Assembly (NCBI RefSeq): GCF_963169125.1
Contig: NC_084797.1
Span: forward strand, 100,961,868 to 101,025,867
Source: Humulus lupulus
Lineage: Eukaryota > Streptophyta > Magnoliopsida > Rosales > Cannabaceae
Direction of reading: 5' to 3'
Length of the DNA stretch: 64,000 nucleotides
Of this stretch, positions 54,577 through 64,000 are shown piece by piece. The position numbers and the translations under genes are program-made. The stretch's first letter is position 1, and the number at the start of each line of letters is the position of its first letter. The notes below the pieces were generated by a model. The model did not search any database and was not told where the DNA came from. It saw only the letters and a program-made list of their open reading frames with translations.

Positions 54577-56244
54577 TTCTTTGTTAGCCCTCGAAAAAAG
54601 GACTCAAACAAACCTAGACTTTAACCACTAGAACAAATTCCACAACATGAATTATACCAACAACAACAATTGTGCCTTAAAATCATGAATGTTAGTCATA
54701 TAATTCTCAGAAAACTACTCAACAGTTTATTCAATCTAGAATTTTCATCAAAACACTCCATCAACACACTTTAGTCTACTAACATTTTGGATTATAAAAT
54801 CATGATCATTAAATAAACATATTCGAAATCAATTATGCTCACCAAATGTCTTTCCAATCGATCCATTCAAACCAAATAATTCCATAAGCTCACTTACTTG
54901 CAATTCTCCACTAATATAAATCATGATATGCATAAGAATCAATAGGACTTTTATAGGCTTGTAATGATCGCTTAGGTAAAGGTAAATGACAAAGTAATTT
55001 TTAAGCTCACTTTACTATAAGCACATGACCAAAACTCACCAACTTTACTTCCATAATAATACAATACCATAATCCCCTTTCTTGTTTTTTTTTTCTTTCT
55101 TTTCTTTGTTTTTTTTTTCCTTTAAAGAGATATATAATTTTTTTTTATAATAACTACACTCCTCCAAACTTGATTTTTCTTTATATTCATATTGGGAGTG
55201 TATTGAAATATTTTTATTTTTTTCCAATATATATACTCTCTCTAATTTTTTTTCACTTTTCATTTTCTAAACCCACTAAAATAACAATGAAACTCCATTA
55301 CATATCAATCCCCATAATTTTTCTCAATCATATCCTCATAGTATATTAGGGACGAATATATTACCAAGTTTAAAGTACTAGGCTTAAATGATGGTTTAGA
55401 ACAAAAAGATACAAAATTAGGTTCAAAAGGGGTAAGCAAAGGATCAACTGATTTAAGGTTTGCAAGAAAAGCTCAAACGATCCAAATGATAGCCTAAATC
55501 ATATTCTGAAGCATACATGATATATTATTTCGCCTCAAATAACAAGTAAGCAAGATCTAGAATCGTAGAAAATAATTTTCACTTTCCATTCATCATTCCA
55601 CTAACCAATTTCAGCAAGCATAATCAATATCAAAAACATAAATTTAACATCATTACAAGATATTCAACAAATGTTATCTAAACTAAAATGAACTAAGAGA
55701 GTGTTCAATCAAGCACACATATTTTTTTTTTCAGATTTCATTTTCTTTGAACTATAATCATAACATTCATTTCATTCTCATCGACATTTGTTGTAAATCA
55801 TTATTCATGTGGGAACTAAACACACTAAAACAAAACTCTAAACACTACATAAACTAAACGAATCACATAAAACAAAACTAACAGAAAAAATAAGCTCCCT
55901 CCCCCAAACTTAAACTAAACATTGTCCCAATGTTTAAAAATAAGTAAAGAAACAAAACTTACCTGGTGCGAATCACTTCTAAAATGGTGGTGGATCTCGA
56001 AAAGGATGCCAAGAAGGTGGATGAGGAAAGTACTAATGGTTTGCCTCAAGACTGATTGAAAAAAACCCTTTTCACGATTTGCACGATTTTTTTACAAAAT
56101 TTATACTAAAAAAAATAAACATTATAAATCCAAAATAAAATTAAATAAAATTTTCCACTAATTAAAAAAAAATCTAAAAGAAAGTATTGGAATGCCTCCT
56201 ATAGCGTTGTCGGTAACGTCATTTAGCCGGACGCTTTTCTTCTT
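54577..56244 (-). other. Non-coding 3' part of the Athila derivative
   Basis: No env-like reading frame is present, only short frames in AT-rich DNA. The segment at 56175-56230 matches the conserved post-integrase leader of Athila. Confidence 0.6.
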
Positions 56245-57615
56245 TCAAATTAAACTTGGATCAAGTCCTCCCCTCACGTCCTTGTGATTAAAAATTGGTG
56301 GAACTTTCCCCCGCTCATATAACAATTGAATCCTTTCATTAAAGAACCTTTTTAACCGATGACACCTCTTTCGCATTCCAGTTTTAACTATAGATCTTTT
56401 CTTTGAGACTTCCACCTTATTATCTCCTTGGTTTACTACTTCCACTCTACAACACGTTGGAATTTCTATTGCTACAAAAACATTAAATATCACTTCCTCT
56501 TTTTGCACTCCAAGCTTTAACTCACCCTTTTGTACATCAATTGAAGCCCTACGTATCCAAGAATGGCCTTCCAAGTATTATTGGAATATTTTCATATTCC
56601 TCCATATCTAGAATAATAAAGTCCGCAGGAAAGATGAATTTACCTACTTTTACCAAAACGTCCTCAATCACTCCGTAAGGATGATTGACTGATTTATCTG
56701 CCATCTGTAGAGGTACAGTAGTCCACCTAGCTTCTCCCAAATTCAACCTTCGAAAGATTGATAGAGGCATTAGATTCAGACTGTCTCCTAAATCATATAA
56801 AGCCTTTGTTTCTACTGAACCCCCTATAGAACAAAGAATATTGAAACTACCAGGATCTTTAAGCTTTGGAGGTAGTTTCTCTTGAAGTATTGCGCTACAC
56901 TCCTCAGTAAGTGCCACTGTCTCATAATCCTCTAGCTTCCTTTTCTTCGACAAAATTTCTTTCATAAACTTCACATAACTTGGCATTTGTTCAAGTGCCT
57001 CCGCAAACTGGATATTGATGTGTAGTTTGCAAAAGATATCCAAAAATTTAGAAATTTTTTTGTCAAGATTAGCCTTTCGGAACCGTTGAGGATATGGAAT
57101 CTTTGGTGTTGGCTCTGTGTATTTTGGCTTTTCTTTCTTTGGAAGATCTACAGTAACCTCCTCTTGTATTGGACTAGTAACATGTTGATTCTCTATCTTC
57201 TTCCTCTTGTCATCCACTGTAGGTCCATCATACTTAGTCTCACTCCTTAGAGTGATAACTTGACATTGTTCTTTAGGCTTTACCTCTGTGGAACTAGGAA
57301 AATTCCCTTGCTGCCTACTAGAAATCTTTTTAGCCAATTAACCTATTTGTGTCTCCAAATTCCTGATAGATGCCCTAGTTTTAGTCATGGATCGGTCCAG
57401 TACGTCGGGTTGTACTTCAGGTTGTGTTGGAAGATGTGGTGGTGGAGGAGATGGGCGTGGGTTTGGATCATAATATGGTCTAGAATGTAATCCATAAGTC
57501 GATTGATGAGGGGGTTGTTGAGGTGGGTACTGTGGATATTGCAGTTGTAACCCTTGATTATTTTTCCAAGACAGATTAGGGTGATTTTTCCAAGCAGGCC
57601 AATATTAATTTGGCG
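56245..57615 (-). pseudogene. Athila gag end and protease
   Basis: The frame reads from PNLSWKNNQGLQLQYPQYPP (57600) through a stop at about 57339. The open stretch 57337-56549 then has QCQVITLRS, PYPQRFRK, FAEALEQMPSYVKFMKEIL and the protease. In the active site the normal DLGAS reads DLGDSLNLMPLSIF, so the residue after the catalytic motif is changed. ILGRPFLDT follows. A frame continuation 56574-56245 carries DVQKGELKLGVQKEEVIFNVF and then leaves homology, which marks the deletion of pol. Confidence 0.87.
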
Positions 57616-57620
57616 GGGCT

Positions 57621-57654
57621 ACTAGGAAAATTCCCTTGCTGCCTACTAGAAATC
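57621..57654. repeat. 34-bp copy of 57293-57326 at the Athila/Tat junction
   Basis: Identical 34-bp sequence (ACTAGGAAAATTCCC, then TTGCTGCCTACTAGAAATC) at both places in direct orientation, 328 bp apart. The second copy sits exactly between the Athila gag and the Tat antisense gene. Confidence 0.95.
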
Positions 57655-59280
57655 AGTGACCCTTGGGGGTCAATACGATACTTTAGCGGGGCTTCCGTCT
57701 AGTGAGAAAGGCTACCGCCAGCTCGTGTCTGATGAGATGATGCTGGCGTGTAAGTTAATTTCTGCGGGCCAAACTCTGGCCTTGAGGAGGACGCAGACTA
57801 CCTACCCAGTAGGTCGCGACCTGGTGCCTATCCCCGAGGGGTATGCCACAGACGGGGACGAGCAGGATAAAGAAGATGAGGTGCCGCTCGTGTGACGAAG
57901 GCGAGCTCCTGAGGCTGCTCGGGGCCCTGATGTGGATCGGGCTCAATCGGGGGCAGCAGCTGGCCCCTCCAGCCAAGGTAACCAATACCCATTTAGGGAT
58001 CTAGACTGGACTGCCGCAAACCTTAGGCTTGTTAGGTTTAACCCAAACCAGCTCATCATCGAGATGACCCGGACCTTAACATAACCCTACTCTAGTGTGT
58101 AGACCAACTTGTATTACGCCATGATATGGGCCGTCCTAGGGGCACCGTAGTAGTAGACAACACCTCGTCCTTTAGGTCGACCTTCTTTGAGGATTACGGG
58201 ACCAATCTTAGGTCGTGGCCCTCCCTTCTGGAGGGTGTAGTCGCTCCAGGACTTAGACAATAGGTAGAGGAGTCCAGTCATGAGGTAGATCCGGACCCAG
58301 AACCCTCTCTGACTCGTGAAGTAATAAACTTAGACTCCCCTATAGCAGTTCCAAGGCCGGAGGTCGTGGCAATAGATTCCTCCTCTAGCTCGGAGGGTAG
58401 GACCTTTTCAATATAGCTTTAGATTTCTCTTGTAATAAAACAACCTTACATGTATACTAATGTCCTTTTCCTTTTGCTTCAGGCGAGGAGATGGCACAAC
58501 CCGGAGATAGCACCCTGCGATCAATCTTCCAGGGGGAACCCTTCCTCTGGACCATCCAGGCCATTGGTCAAGAGGCCCTGGCTAACCAAGAAGACTCCTG
58601 CCTCCGGGACAACCTCCAAGTCCCCCGCCAAGGGGAAAAGTCAGATCCCCGCATCCACAGAGAACATGCCTCCACCTCCCCCATGACCTCCAGCCCCTAC
58701 TCGGGAACAGAAGGCACTACCAGGAACTCCGTCAGTCCCCGCTCCCATCGTGCGTATCCCGGTTAATGCCCAAGACCTGGAGAAAATCCCAGACACCTTC
58801 CGAGGGATGGTCTACGAGATCGCGAGCTACACGGTGGAGCATTATTATAAGGCCAACCCGAGGGACTTGAGGGAGATCGAGGCGAGGAGCCCCGAGAATG
58901 TCATAGAGTCAACGCTAGGGATGAACCTCACGGTAAGCTTACTCAGTTAAATTCCTTTGCATTCTTCCCAGCACATGCCTTAATCTCTTCATTTCTTTGC
59001 AGGCGGCTTTGGCTCTACACTGCAGCATAGTTCAGAGCAGGGCCAGGACTGACAAGCTTAGGGGCGAGCTCCAGATTGCTCAGGCCACCCTCGCATCTGC
59101 TCAACAACAAGAGCAAAGCACCAAGCTTGCGTTGATGACTGCCAAAGAAGGCAAAAAGGCTGCGCAGGCCGCCTTGGCCACTGTGAAGGCCGAGCTCAAG
59201 GAGGCCAAGGCTAAGCAGCTGGAGGCCGAGACCGCCACTGTGGCAGAGAGGGTGACCTCTTCGGAGCGACCTGGGGAGCC
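57655..59280 (+). pseudogene. Truncated antisense gene of the second Tat element
   Basis: Plus strand, opposite to the pol at 60393-64000. Predicted parts are 57655-57980 (QLVSDEMMLACKLISAGQTL, PIPEGYATDGDEQDKEDEVPLV, then low-complexity), a decayed middle, 58483-58932 after CTTTTGCTTCAG (KTPASGTTSKSPAKGKSQIP, one TGA, then AQDLEKIPDTFRGMVYEIASYTVEHYY), and 59003-59280 after TCTTTGCAG (coiled coil, LRGELQIAQATLASAQQQ). The intron just before the coiled coil lies at the same place as in the gene at 27129-29770. The N-terminal domain is lost at the 57.65 kb junction. Many stops in the middle part. Confidence 0.75.
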
Positions 59281-59419
59281 TATAATTTTTTGTATTTTCA
59301 TTTTTATTTACCTCTATAACTATCCACCATGCGATTTTTTCTTTTCGAGACAATTGATTTCAGTTACTCCGAGTTTTATTTCAATCTATTTTATTTTTTA
59401 ATATGATGTGTTTGGTAAA

Positions 59420-60235
59420 AACTTAGTTCGTGTTAGTTTATTGACTGATTTTTCTTTCTTTGAGATTGCAAAGTACTGCTAGTCAATTTTAATCAACTCA
59501 AAGTTTTAGGACCTGGTTATGTCCAGGATTTTTAATTTTAAAAACTTAGTTTGCGTTAGTTTTATCGACACCTCGTGTTTTTAGAAAAAAGACTGGTTAA
59601 TCAATTTAACCAACCTCTAAGTTTTAGGACTTGGTTGTTCCAGGATATTAATTTTAAAAACTTAGTTCGCGTTAGTTTTATCGACACCTCGTGCTTTTTA
59701 GAAAAACACCAGTTTATCAATTTAACTAACTTCTAAGTTTTAGGACCTGGTTGTGTCCAGGATATTAATTTTAAAAACTTAGTTCACGTTAGTTTTATCG
59801 ACACCCCGTGCTTTTTAGAAAAAACACTGGTTAATCAATTTAACCAACTTCTAAGTTTTAGGACCTGGTTGCGTCGAGGATAATAAATTTAAAAACTTAG
59901 TTCGTGTTAGTTTTATCGACACCTCGTGCTTTTTAGAAAAAACACCGGTTTATCAATTTAACTAACTTGTAAGTTTTAGGACTTGGTTGCGTCCAGGATA
60001 TTAATTTAAAAAACTTAGTTCGCGTTAGGTTTATCGACACCTCGTGCTGTTTAGAAAAAACATCGGTTTATCAATTTTAACTAACTTCTAAGTTTTAGGA
60101 CCTGGTTGCGTCCAGAATATTAATTTTTAAAACTTAGTTCACGTTAGTTTTATCAACACCTCGTGCTTTTTAGAAAAAACACCGGTTTATCAATTTAACT
60201 AACTTCTATGTTTTAGGACCTACTTCTCGGGGTAT
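59420..60235. repeat. Tandem repeat of 117-120 bp, about seven units
   Basis: Units start AAAACTTAGTTCGCGTTAGT. They contain TTATCGACACCTCGTGCTTT, TTAGAAAAAACACCGGTTTA and AAGTTTTAGGACCTGGTTG. They lie between integrase and antisense gene, a place where Tat/Ogre elements often carry tandem repeats. Confidence 0.93.
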
Positions 60236-60392
60236 ATGCCCCCCAAGTAATTAGAAAGAGATCTTTCTCGGTTACTTTGAACACGCTCTTTTAAGCCTAT
60301 ACGCACATGGAAACATACAACGATACACGAAATATACTTCATTTTTTAATAAAAAAGGGGGGCTTTTATAATTAAGCCTTACAAAAGTACGA
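60236..60392. other. Spacer after the integrase stop
   Basis: Contains CTCGGGGTATATGCCCCCCAAG, a purine/pyrimidine-rich piece, and AT-rich DNA. No gene. Confidence 0.4.
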
Positions 60393-61625
60393 CTATTGAT
60401 AATATTTCTTTAGGTGCACAGCGTTCCATGTCCGTGGGACTGTTTCTCCATTAAGCCGAGCTAGTTTAAAGGTCCCTTCCTTCACAACCTCTATTATTTG
60501 ATAGGGTCCTTTTTAGTTTGGCCCCAAAACTCCGTCCTTGGGATCCTTACCGGGTAAAAAGAGCCTTCGTAGCACCAAGTCGCCTAAGTTAAAGATGCGT
60601 CTCTTGACCCTTGAGTTGAAATAACGAGTGACTTTTTGTTGATAGTGCGCGAGCTGCAACTGTGAAGCTTCTCATTTTTTGTCAATTAGGTCGAGGAATG
60701 CGCTAAGCAATTTATCGTTCTGCTCTTGGCTGAACGCCCGGACTCTATGCGAGGCTATCTTTATTTCGACAGGAAGGATGACTTCACTTTTGAAAGTCAT
60801 GGAGAAAGGAGTATGCCCCGTCGAAGTTCGGTGTGAGGTCCAATATGCCCATAGCAGCTGAGGGAGCTGTTCAGGCCAAACTCCCTTACCTTCGTCCAGC
60901 CTGTTCTTAAGGCTCGCCTTGAGCGTTTTGTTCACAGCCTCGACCCGCCCATTAGCCTGGGGGTAGGCCATATAGGAAAAGATTTTAATTATGTCGTGCC
61001 TTCCACAGAATTCGGTGAAAAGGTCGCTATCAAACTAGGTTCCGTTATCTGACACGATTTTCTTCGGCAGCCCAAACCGGCAGACAATATTCTTAACCAC
61101 AAAATCGAGGACTCTCTTTGATGTTATTGTGCCCAGGGGCTCTGCTTCTGCCCACTTCATGAAGTAGTCAATAGCTACTACCGCATAGTGAACTCCTCCT
61201 TTTCCTGTGGGTAAGGCACCGACTAAGTCAATCCCCCAGACCGCGAACGACCACGGGGACGAGATCATCTTTAGCTCGACTGGTGGAGCTCGGGAAATCG
61301 TGGCAAACCGCTGGCACTTGTCACACTTTTGGGCGTAAGAAATTAAGTCCTTTGATAGAGTGGGCCAATAATATCCTTGCCTCAATATCTTCAAGGCCAG
61401 GCTTTGCCCCCCAGCGTGATCCCCACAAAAGCCTTCATGCACCTCCTGCAGAATAGCCTTGGCCTCATTTGGCAGAACACATCGCAGAAGAGGCAAAGAA
61501 ATACCACGTCGGTACAACTTTCTGTCTACAATTGTATACCTCGGAGCTTGGTAAAGTATCCTCCTCGCGTCGCTTCGCTCTTCAGGTAACTTTTCTGTTG
61601 TGAGGTATTCGACTATGGGAGTCAT
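60393..61625 (-). pseudogene. Integrase of the second Tat element
   Basis: Starts in the frame at 61625. The finger reads HEGFCGDHAGGQSL...CDKCQRF. The core has WGIDLVG (first Asp), SDNGT then a TAG (second Asp) and ANGRVEAVNK (Glu). A C-terminal YFNSRVKRR and GVLGPN-KGPYQIIEV module follows, ending HLKKYYQ at 60393. Only about three stops (after SDNGT, after DLIDKK, and in the GPY region) disturb it, so it is much better preserved than the integrase at 25342-26438. Confidence 0.9.
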
Positions 61626-63311
61626 TCAGGTTGGCCTGGTGTCGATCATCTCGACCTCTCTCACGGTCTCCTCTACGCTTGGCCTTTCTAGGAATTCCAC
61701 TAGTATCAAGCTTAAGGTTTCAGCCTCCCTAGAGGTGGCAAGCTTTGCTAAGGCATCAGCATTGGCGTTCTGCTCCCGAGGGATCTATTCGACTAGGCTG
61801 TACTCAAATGCGGACAGCTCCTCCTTTACCTTGGCCAGGTAGCTCGTCATCTTGGTTACCCGCACCTGGTCTTCCCCTGACACCTGGTTTACCATGAGCT
61901 GGGAATCGATATAGCACTGGATGGCCCTAGCCTTTAGCTCCTGGGCCACCCTTAGCCCAACCAACAAAGCTTCGTATTCGACCTCGTTGTTGGACGCTTC
62001 GAATCCGAACTGTAACGCGGAGTGGAAACGATGTCCCTCGGGGGATACCAAAATGATTCAAGCTCCGGACCCATTCTCATTAGACGAACCATCCACAAAG
62101 ACTTTCCACAAAGCCTGCACCGGTTCCTCTTGGAATACAGTGCACTCTGCCACGAAATCAACCAGAGCTTGGCTTTTGATCATAGTTCGTGGTACGTATA
62201 GTATCTTGAATTGGCTGAGCTCGATGGCCCACTTCAAAATATGTCCCGATGCCTCAGGTTTCTACAGTACCTGCCTTAAAGGTTGATCGGTTATGACGTG
62301 GATTGAATAGGACTGGAAATACAGCCTAAGCTTTCTGGAGGCCATGATAAGGTAGAACGCCATTTTTTCCATCAACGGATACCGAGATTCAGCTCCGAGG
62401 AGCCTTTTGCTAATGTAATAGACTGACTTCTGAGACTGGTCCTCTTCCCGGACCAACACGGCGCTAGCTGCCTCTTTCGTGATAGCCAGGTAAAGAAAAA
62501 GAGGCTCTCCTGCTGTTGGTTTAGACAACACGGGTGGTTCGGCTAAATGTGCTTTTAGGTCGAGGAAGGCACGCTCGCACTCATCGGTCCACTCGAATTT
62601 TTTATTTCCCTGGAGCAGGTTATAGAATGGCAAACACTTGTAGGTTGATTTGGAAATGAACTGATTAAGGGCTGCCACCCTTCCTGTCAGACTTTGGACA
62701 TCTTTTCACGACCGGGGTGATGGCATTTCGAGTAGTGATCTAATTTTATCGGGGTTCGCCTCTATTCCTCTGGTGTTGACTATGAAACCCAAAAAATTTC
62801 CTGACGCATCCCCGAAGGTAGATTTTTGGGGATTCAGCCTCATACCATACTTCCTCAAGATCTTAAAACATTCCTTCAGATCGAGAACATGGTTATCAGT
62901 TGTTTTTGACTTGACAAACATGACGTCAACATACACTTCCAAGTTTTTCCTGATCTGATCAGCGAACATTCCGTTGACCAATCTCTGATATGTAGGCCCC
63001 ACATTCTTCAGCCCGAAGGGCATGACCTTGTAACAATAAGTGTTGGTTGGGGTCATGAACCTAGTATGTTCCTGGTCCGCAGGATTCATAGCGATCTGGT
63101 TATAACCCGAGTATGCATCCATGAAAGACATGAGCTCGTGTCCCGCAGTGGCATCTACCAATTGGTCAATTCTCAACATGGGGAAGCAATCTTTGGGGCA
63201 TGCTTTATTCAGATCAGAAAAGTCGATGCAAGTCCGCCACTTCCCATTGGGCTTCGGAACCAGAACAGGATTGGAGACCCAGATCGGGTATTTTGCCTCG
63301 CGAATAAAGCC
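61626..63311 (-). pseudogene. RT and two RNase H domains of the second Tat element
   Basis: RT reads VLVPKPNGKWRTC, FMDAYSGYNQIAMNP and FGLKNVGPTYQRLV. The catalytic box is YVDVMFVKS, where the second Asp of YVDD is Val, so the enzyme would be inactive. After a stop near 62706 comes gypsy RNase H (62678-62262: FLYLAITKEAASAVL, HVITDQPLRQVL). Then comes the archaeal-type RNase H (VFVDGSSNENGSGA, stop, FEASNNEVEYEALLVGL, CYIDSQLMVNQV, NADALAKLA) down to 61640. Confidence 0.9.
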
Positions 63312-64000
63312 TTATTTTAAATGCCGAGCTAATTCCTCTTCTAGGGCCTCAGCTTGGGTCGTGCCCAGGTGCCTCTGCTTCTGGAACTTCGCAGGCATGT
63401 TTCTGTCCAAGTTAAGGGCATGCATGATGACACTTGGGCTGATTCCTATCATGTCTTCATGAGACCAGGCGAAAACGTCTAGATTTTCATTTAGAAATTC
63501 CAGTAGCTCTGCCTTTCTCTCATTACTAAGGTTTTTCCTGAGCCTAACCACCCTCGAAGGGTCTCTAGGATCAATGTTCACCTCTTCGAGCTCTTTGATG
63601 GCCTGGAGCTCGGATCTATCTTCGCCTATTCTTGGGTCGATATCATCACTCAAGGTGGTACCTACGCCATCGACTTTCTGAGGTTTTTCTATCCCAGGAT
63701 CAGATCTTACTTCCTGAGATTCCTCGCTTCTGCCTTGAATGGTCATCGTCTGCTGCTGGGGTTTTGATTTTCCATTCATGGAAATGCTATAGCATTCCAT
63801 GCTAGCGAGATGGTCACCTCGGACCGTACATACCCCCGTGGAGGAGGGGAATTTGACTGCGAGGTGGAGGATAGAAGTTATGGCTTCAAATGCCATCAAC
63901 GTAGGCCGGCCCAGAATTGCATTGTACGCGGTGGCACAATCGATAACCACGAACTCGAGGAGTTTGGAGACAGTTCCGGGTCCCTCTCCCAAGGTTATTA
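63312..64000 (-). pseudogene. Protease end and linker of the second Tat element (cut by window edge)
   Basis: Open for at least 226 codons from the edge. FVVIDCATAYNAILGRPTLMAF is the protease second motif. The DTG active site lies outside the window. The linker continues with DPRDPSRVVRLRKNLSNERK and LNENLDVFAWSHEDMIGISP, which leads into RT across a stop at about 63312. Confidence 0.88.

Larger units (their letters stand above)
53145..57615 (-). mobile_element. Athila-type gypsy derivative lacking pol
   Basis: Minus-strand element: gag and protease at 57615-56245, then directly the sequence that normally follows the Athila integrase stop (the AGCGTCCGGCTAAATGACGTTA region). After this come a 1.7 kb non-coding 3' part, a polypurine tract and the 3' LTR at 54560-53145. 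RT, RNase H and integrase are missing. The 5' LTR and gag start are lost at the junction at 57.6 kb. Confidence 0.85.
57655..64000 (-). mobile_element. Second Tat-type gypsy element (partial, window edge)
   Basis: Minus-strand pol (protease, RT, RNase H, second RNase H, integrase) from the window edge to 60393, then a tandem repeat block and the antisense gene. The same order occurs in the element at 19984-31243, but protein sequences differ clearly, so this is another family. Its 3' LTR is missing at the left junction, and its gag and 5' LTR would lie beyond 64000. Confidence 0.88.

Noticed and set aside
55045..55263. Lys/Glu-rich minus-strand frame
   Set aside because: Translation of T-rich low-complexity DNA in the Athila 3' region; not an env gene.
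1..64000. Host protein-coding genes, tRNA genes or organelle DNA insertions
   Set aside because: I saw no tRNA cloverleaf, no plastid or mitochondrial genes, and no coding region that was not better explained by a transposable element.

Overview
The window is intergenic plant DNA made almost entirely of nested transposable elements. The element families present (chromovirus, Athila-like and Tat-like Ty3/gypsy, Ty1/copia, Cassandra, MULE, PIF/Harbinger) and the intron-containing element genes point to a flowering plant, probably a eudicot. I cannot name the species, and I found no convincing host gene. The right half is very AT-rich.

Layout. 1-11720: a decayed Ty3/gypsy chromovirus (Del/Tekay type) on the minus strand. 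It has 3.5 kb LTRs, the left one cut by the window edge. Its gag is broken by a 1.4 kb Athila-like solo LTR (site duplication CTTCC) and by a Cassandra TRIM whose LTRs carry 5S rRNA-like sequence. 13105-13313: a MULE-type MITE. 13471-17102: an internally deleted Ty1/copia element (site duplication AATTT). 17340-19657: a broken multi-exon minus-strand gene resembling the antisense gene of Tat elements. 19984-31243: a Tat/Retand-type gypsy element on the plus strand with gag, protease, RT, two RNase H domains and integrase. It also has a four-exon antisense gene between integrase and the 3' LTR. 31244-34973: an LTR-like remnant with a GAGCTC minisatellite, then a very recent 1.4 kb tandem duplication. 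35360-35890: a long-TIR MITE with a 9-bp site duplication.

36.9-43.1 kb holds a decayed PIF/Harbinger element on the minus strand. Its Myb/SANT-like ORF1 is split by a 3.1 kb solo LTR (site duplication TTTAT), and that LTR carries a 1.2 kb MULE MITE (site duplication CTTTCCCTA). 43370-51232 is the most interesting object: an apparently intact 7.9 kb Mutator-like element of the Kaonashi type. It carries two convergent spliced genes with open frames, a DUF1985-Ulp1 cysteine protease (777 aa) and a mudrA-like transposase (859 aa). Each gene starts at its own TIR and each has a first intron of about 870 bp filled with CTCGATG-type tandem repeats, so the element is symmetrical. The nearby 1.2 kb MITE shares its terminal motif and its order of parts.

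53145-57615 is a pol-less Athila derivative on the minus strand, joined at 57.6 kb to the truncated antisense gene of a second Tat element. That element's 117-120 bp tandem repeats and its pol (integrase to protease, minus strand) fill the rest to 64000 and run out of the window.

Only the two MULE genes look capable of giving full-length proteins. All gypsy, copia and Harbinger coding regions carry stops, frameshifts or deletions.
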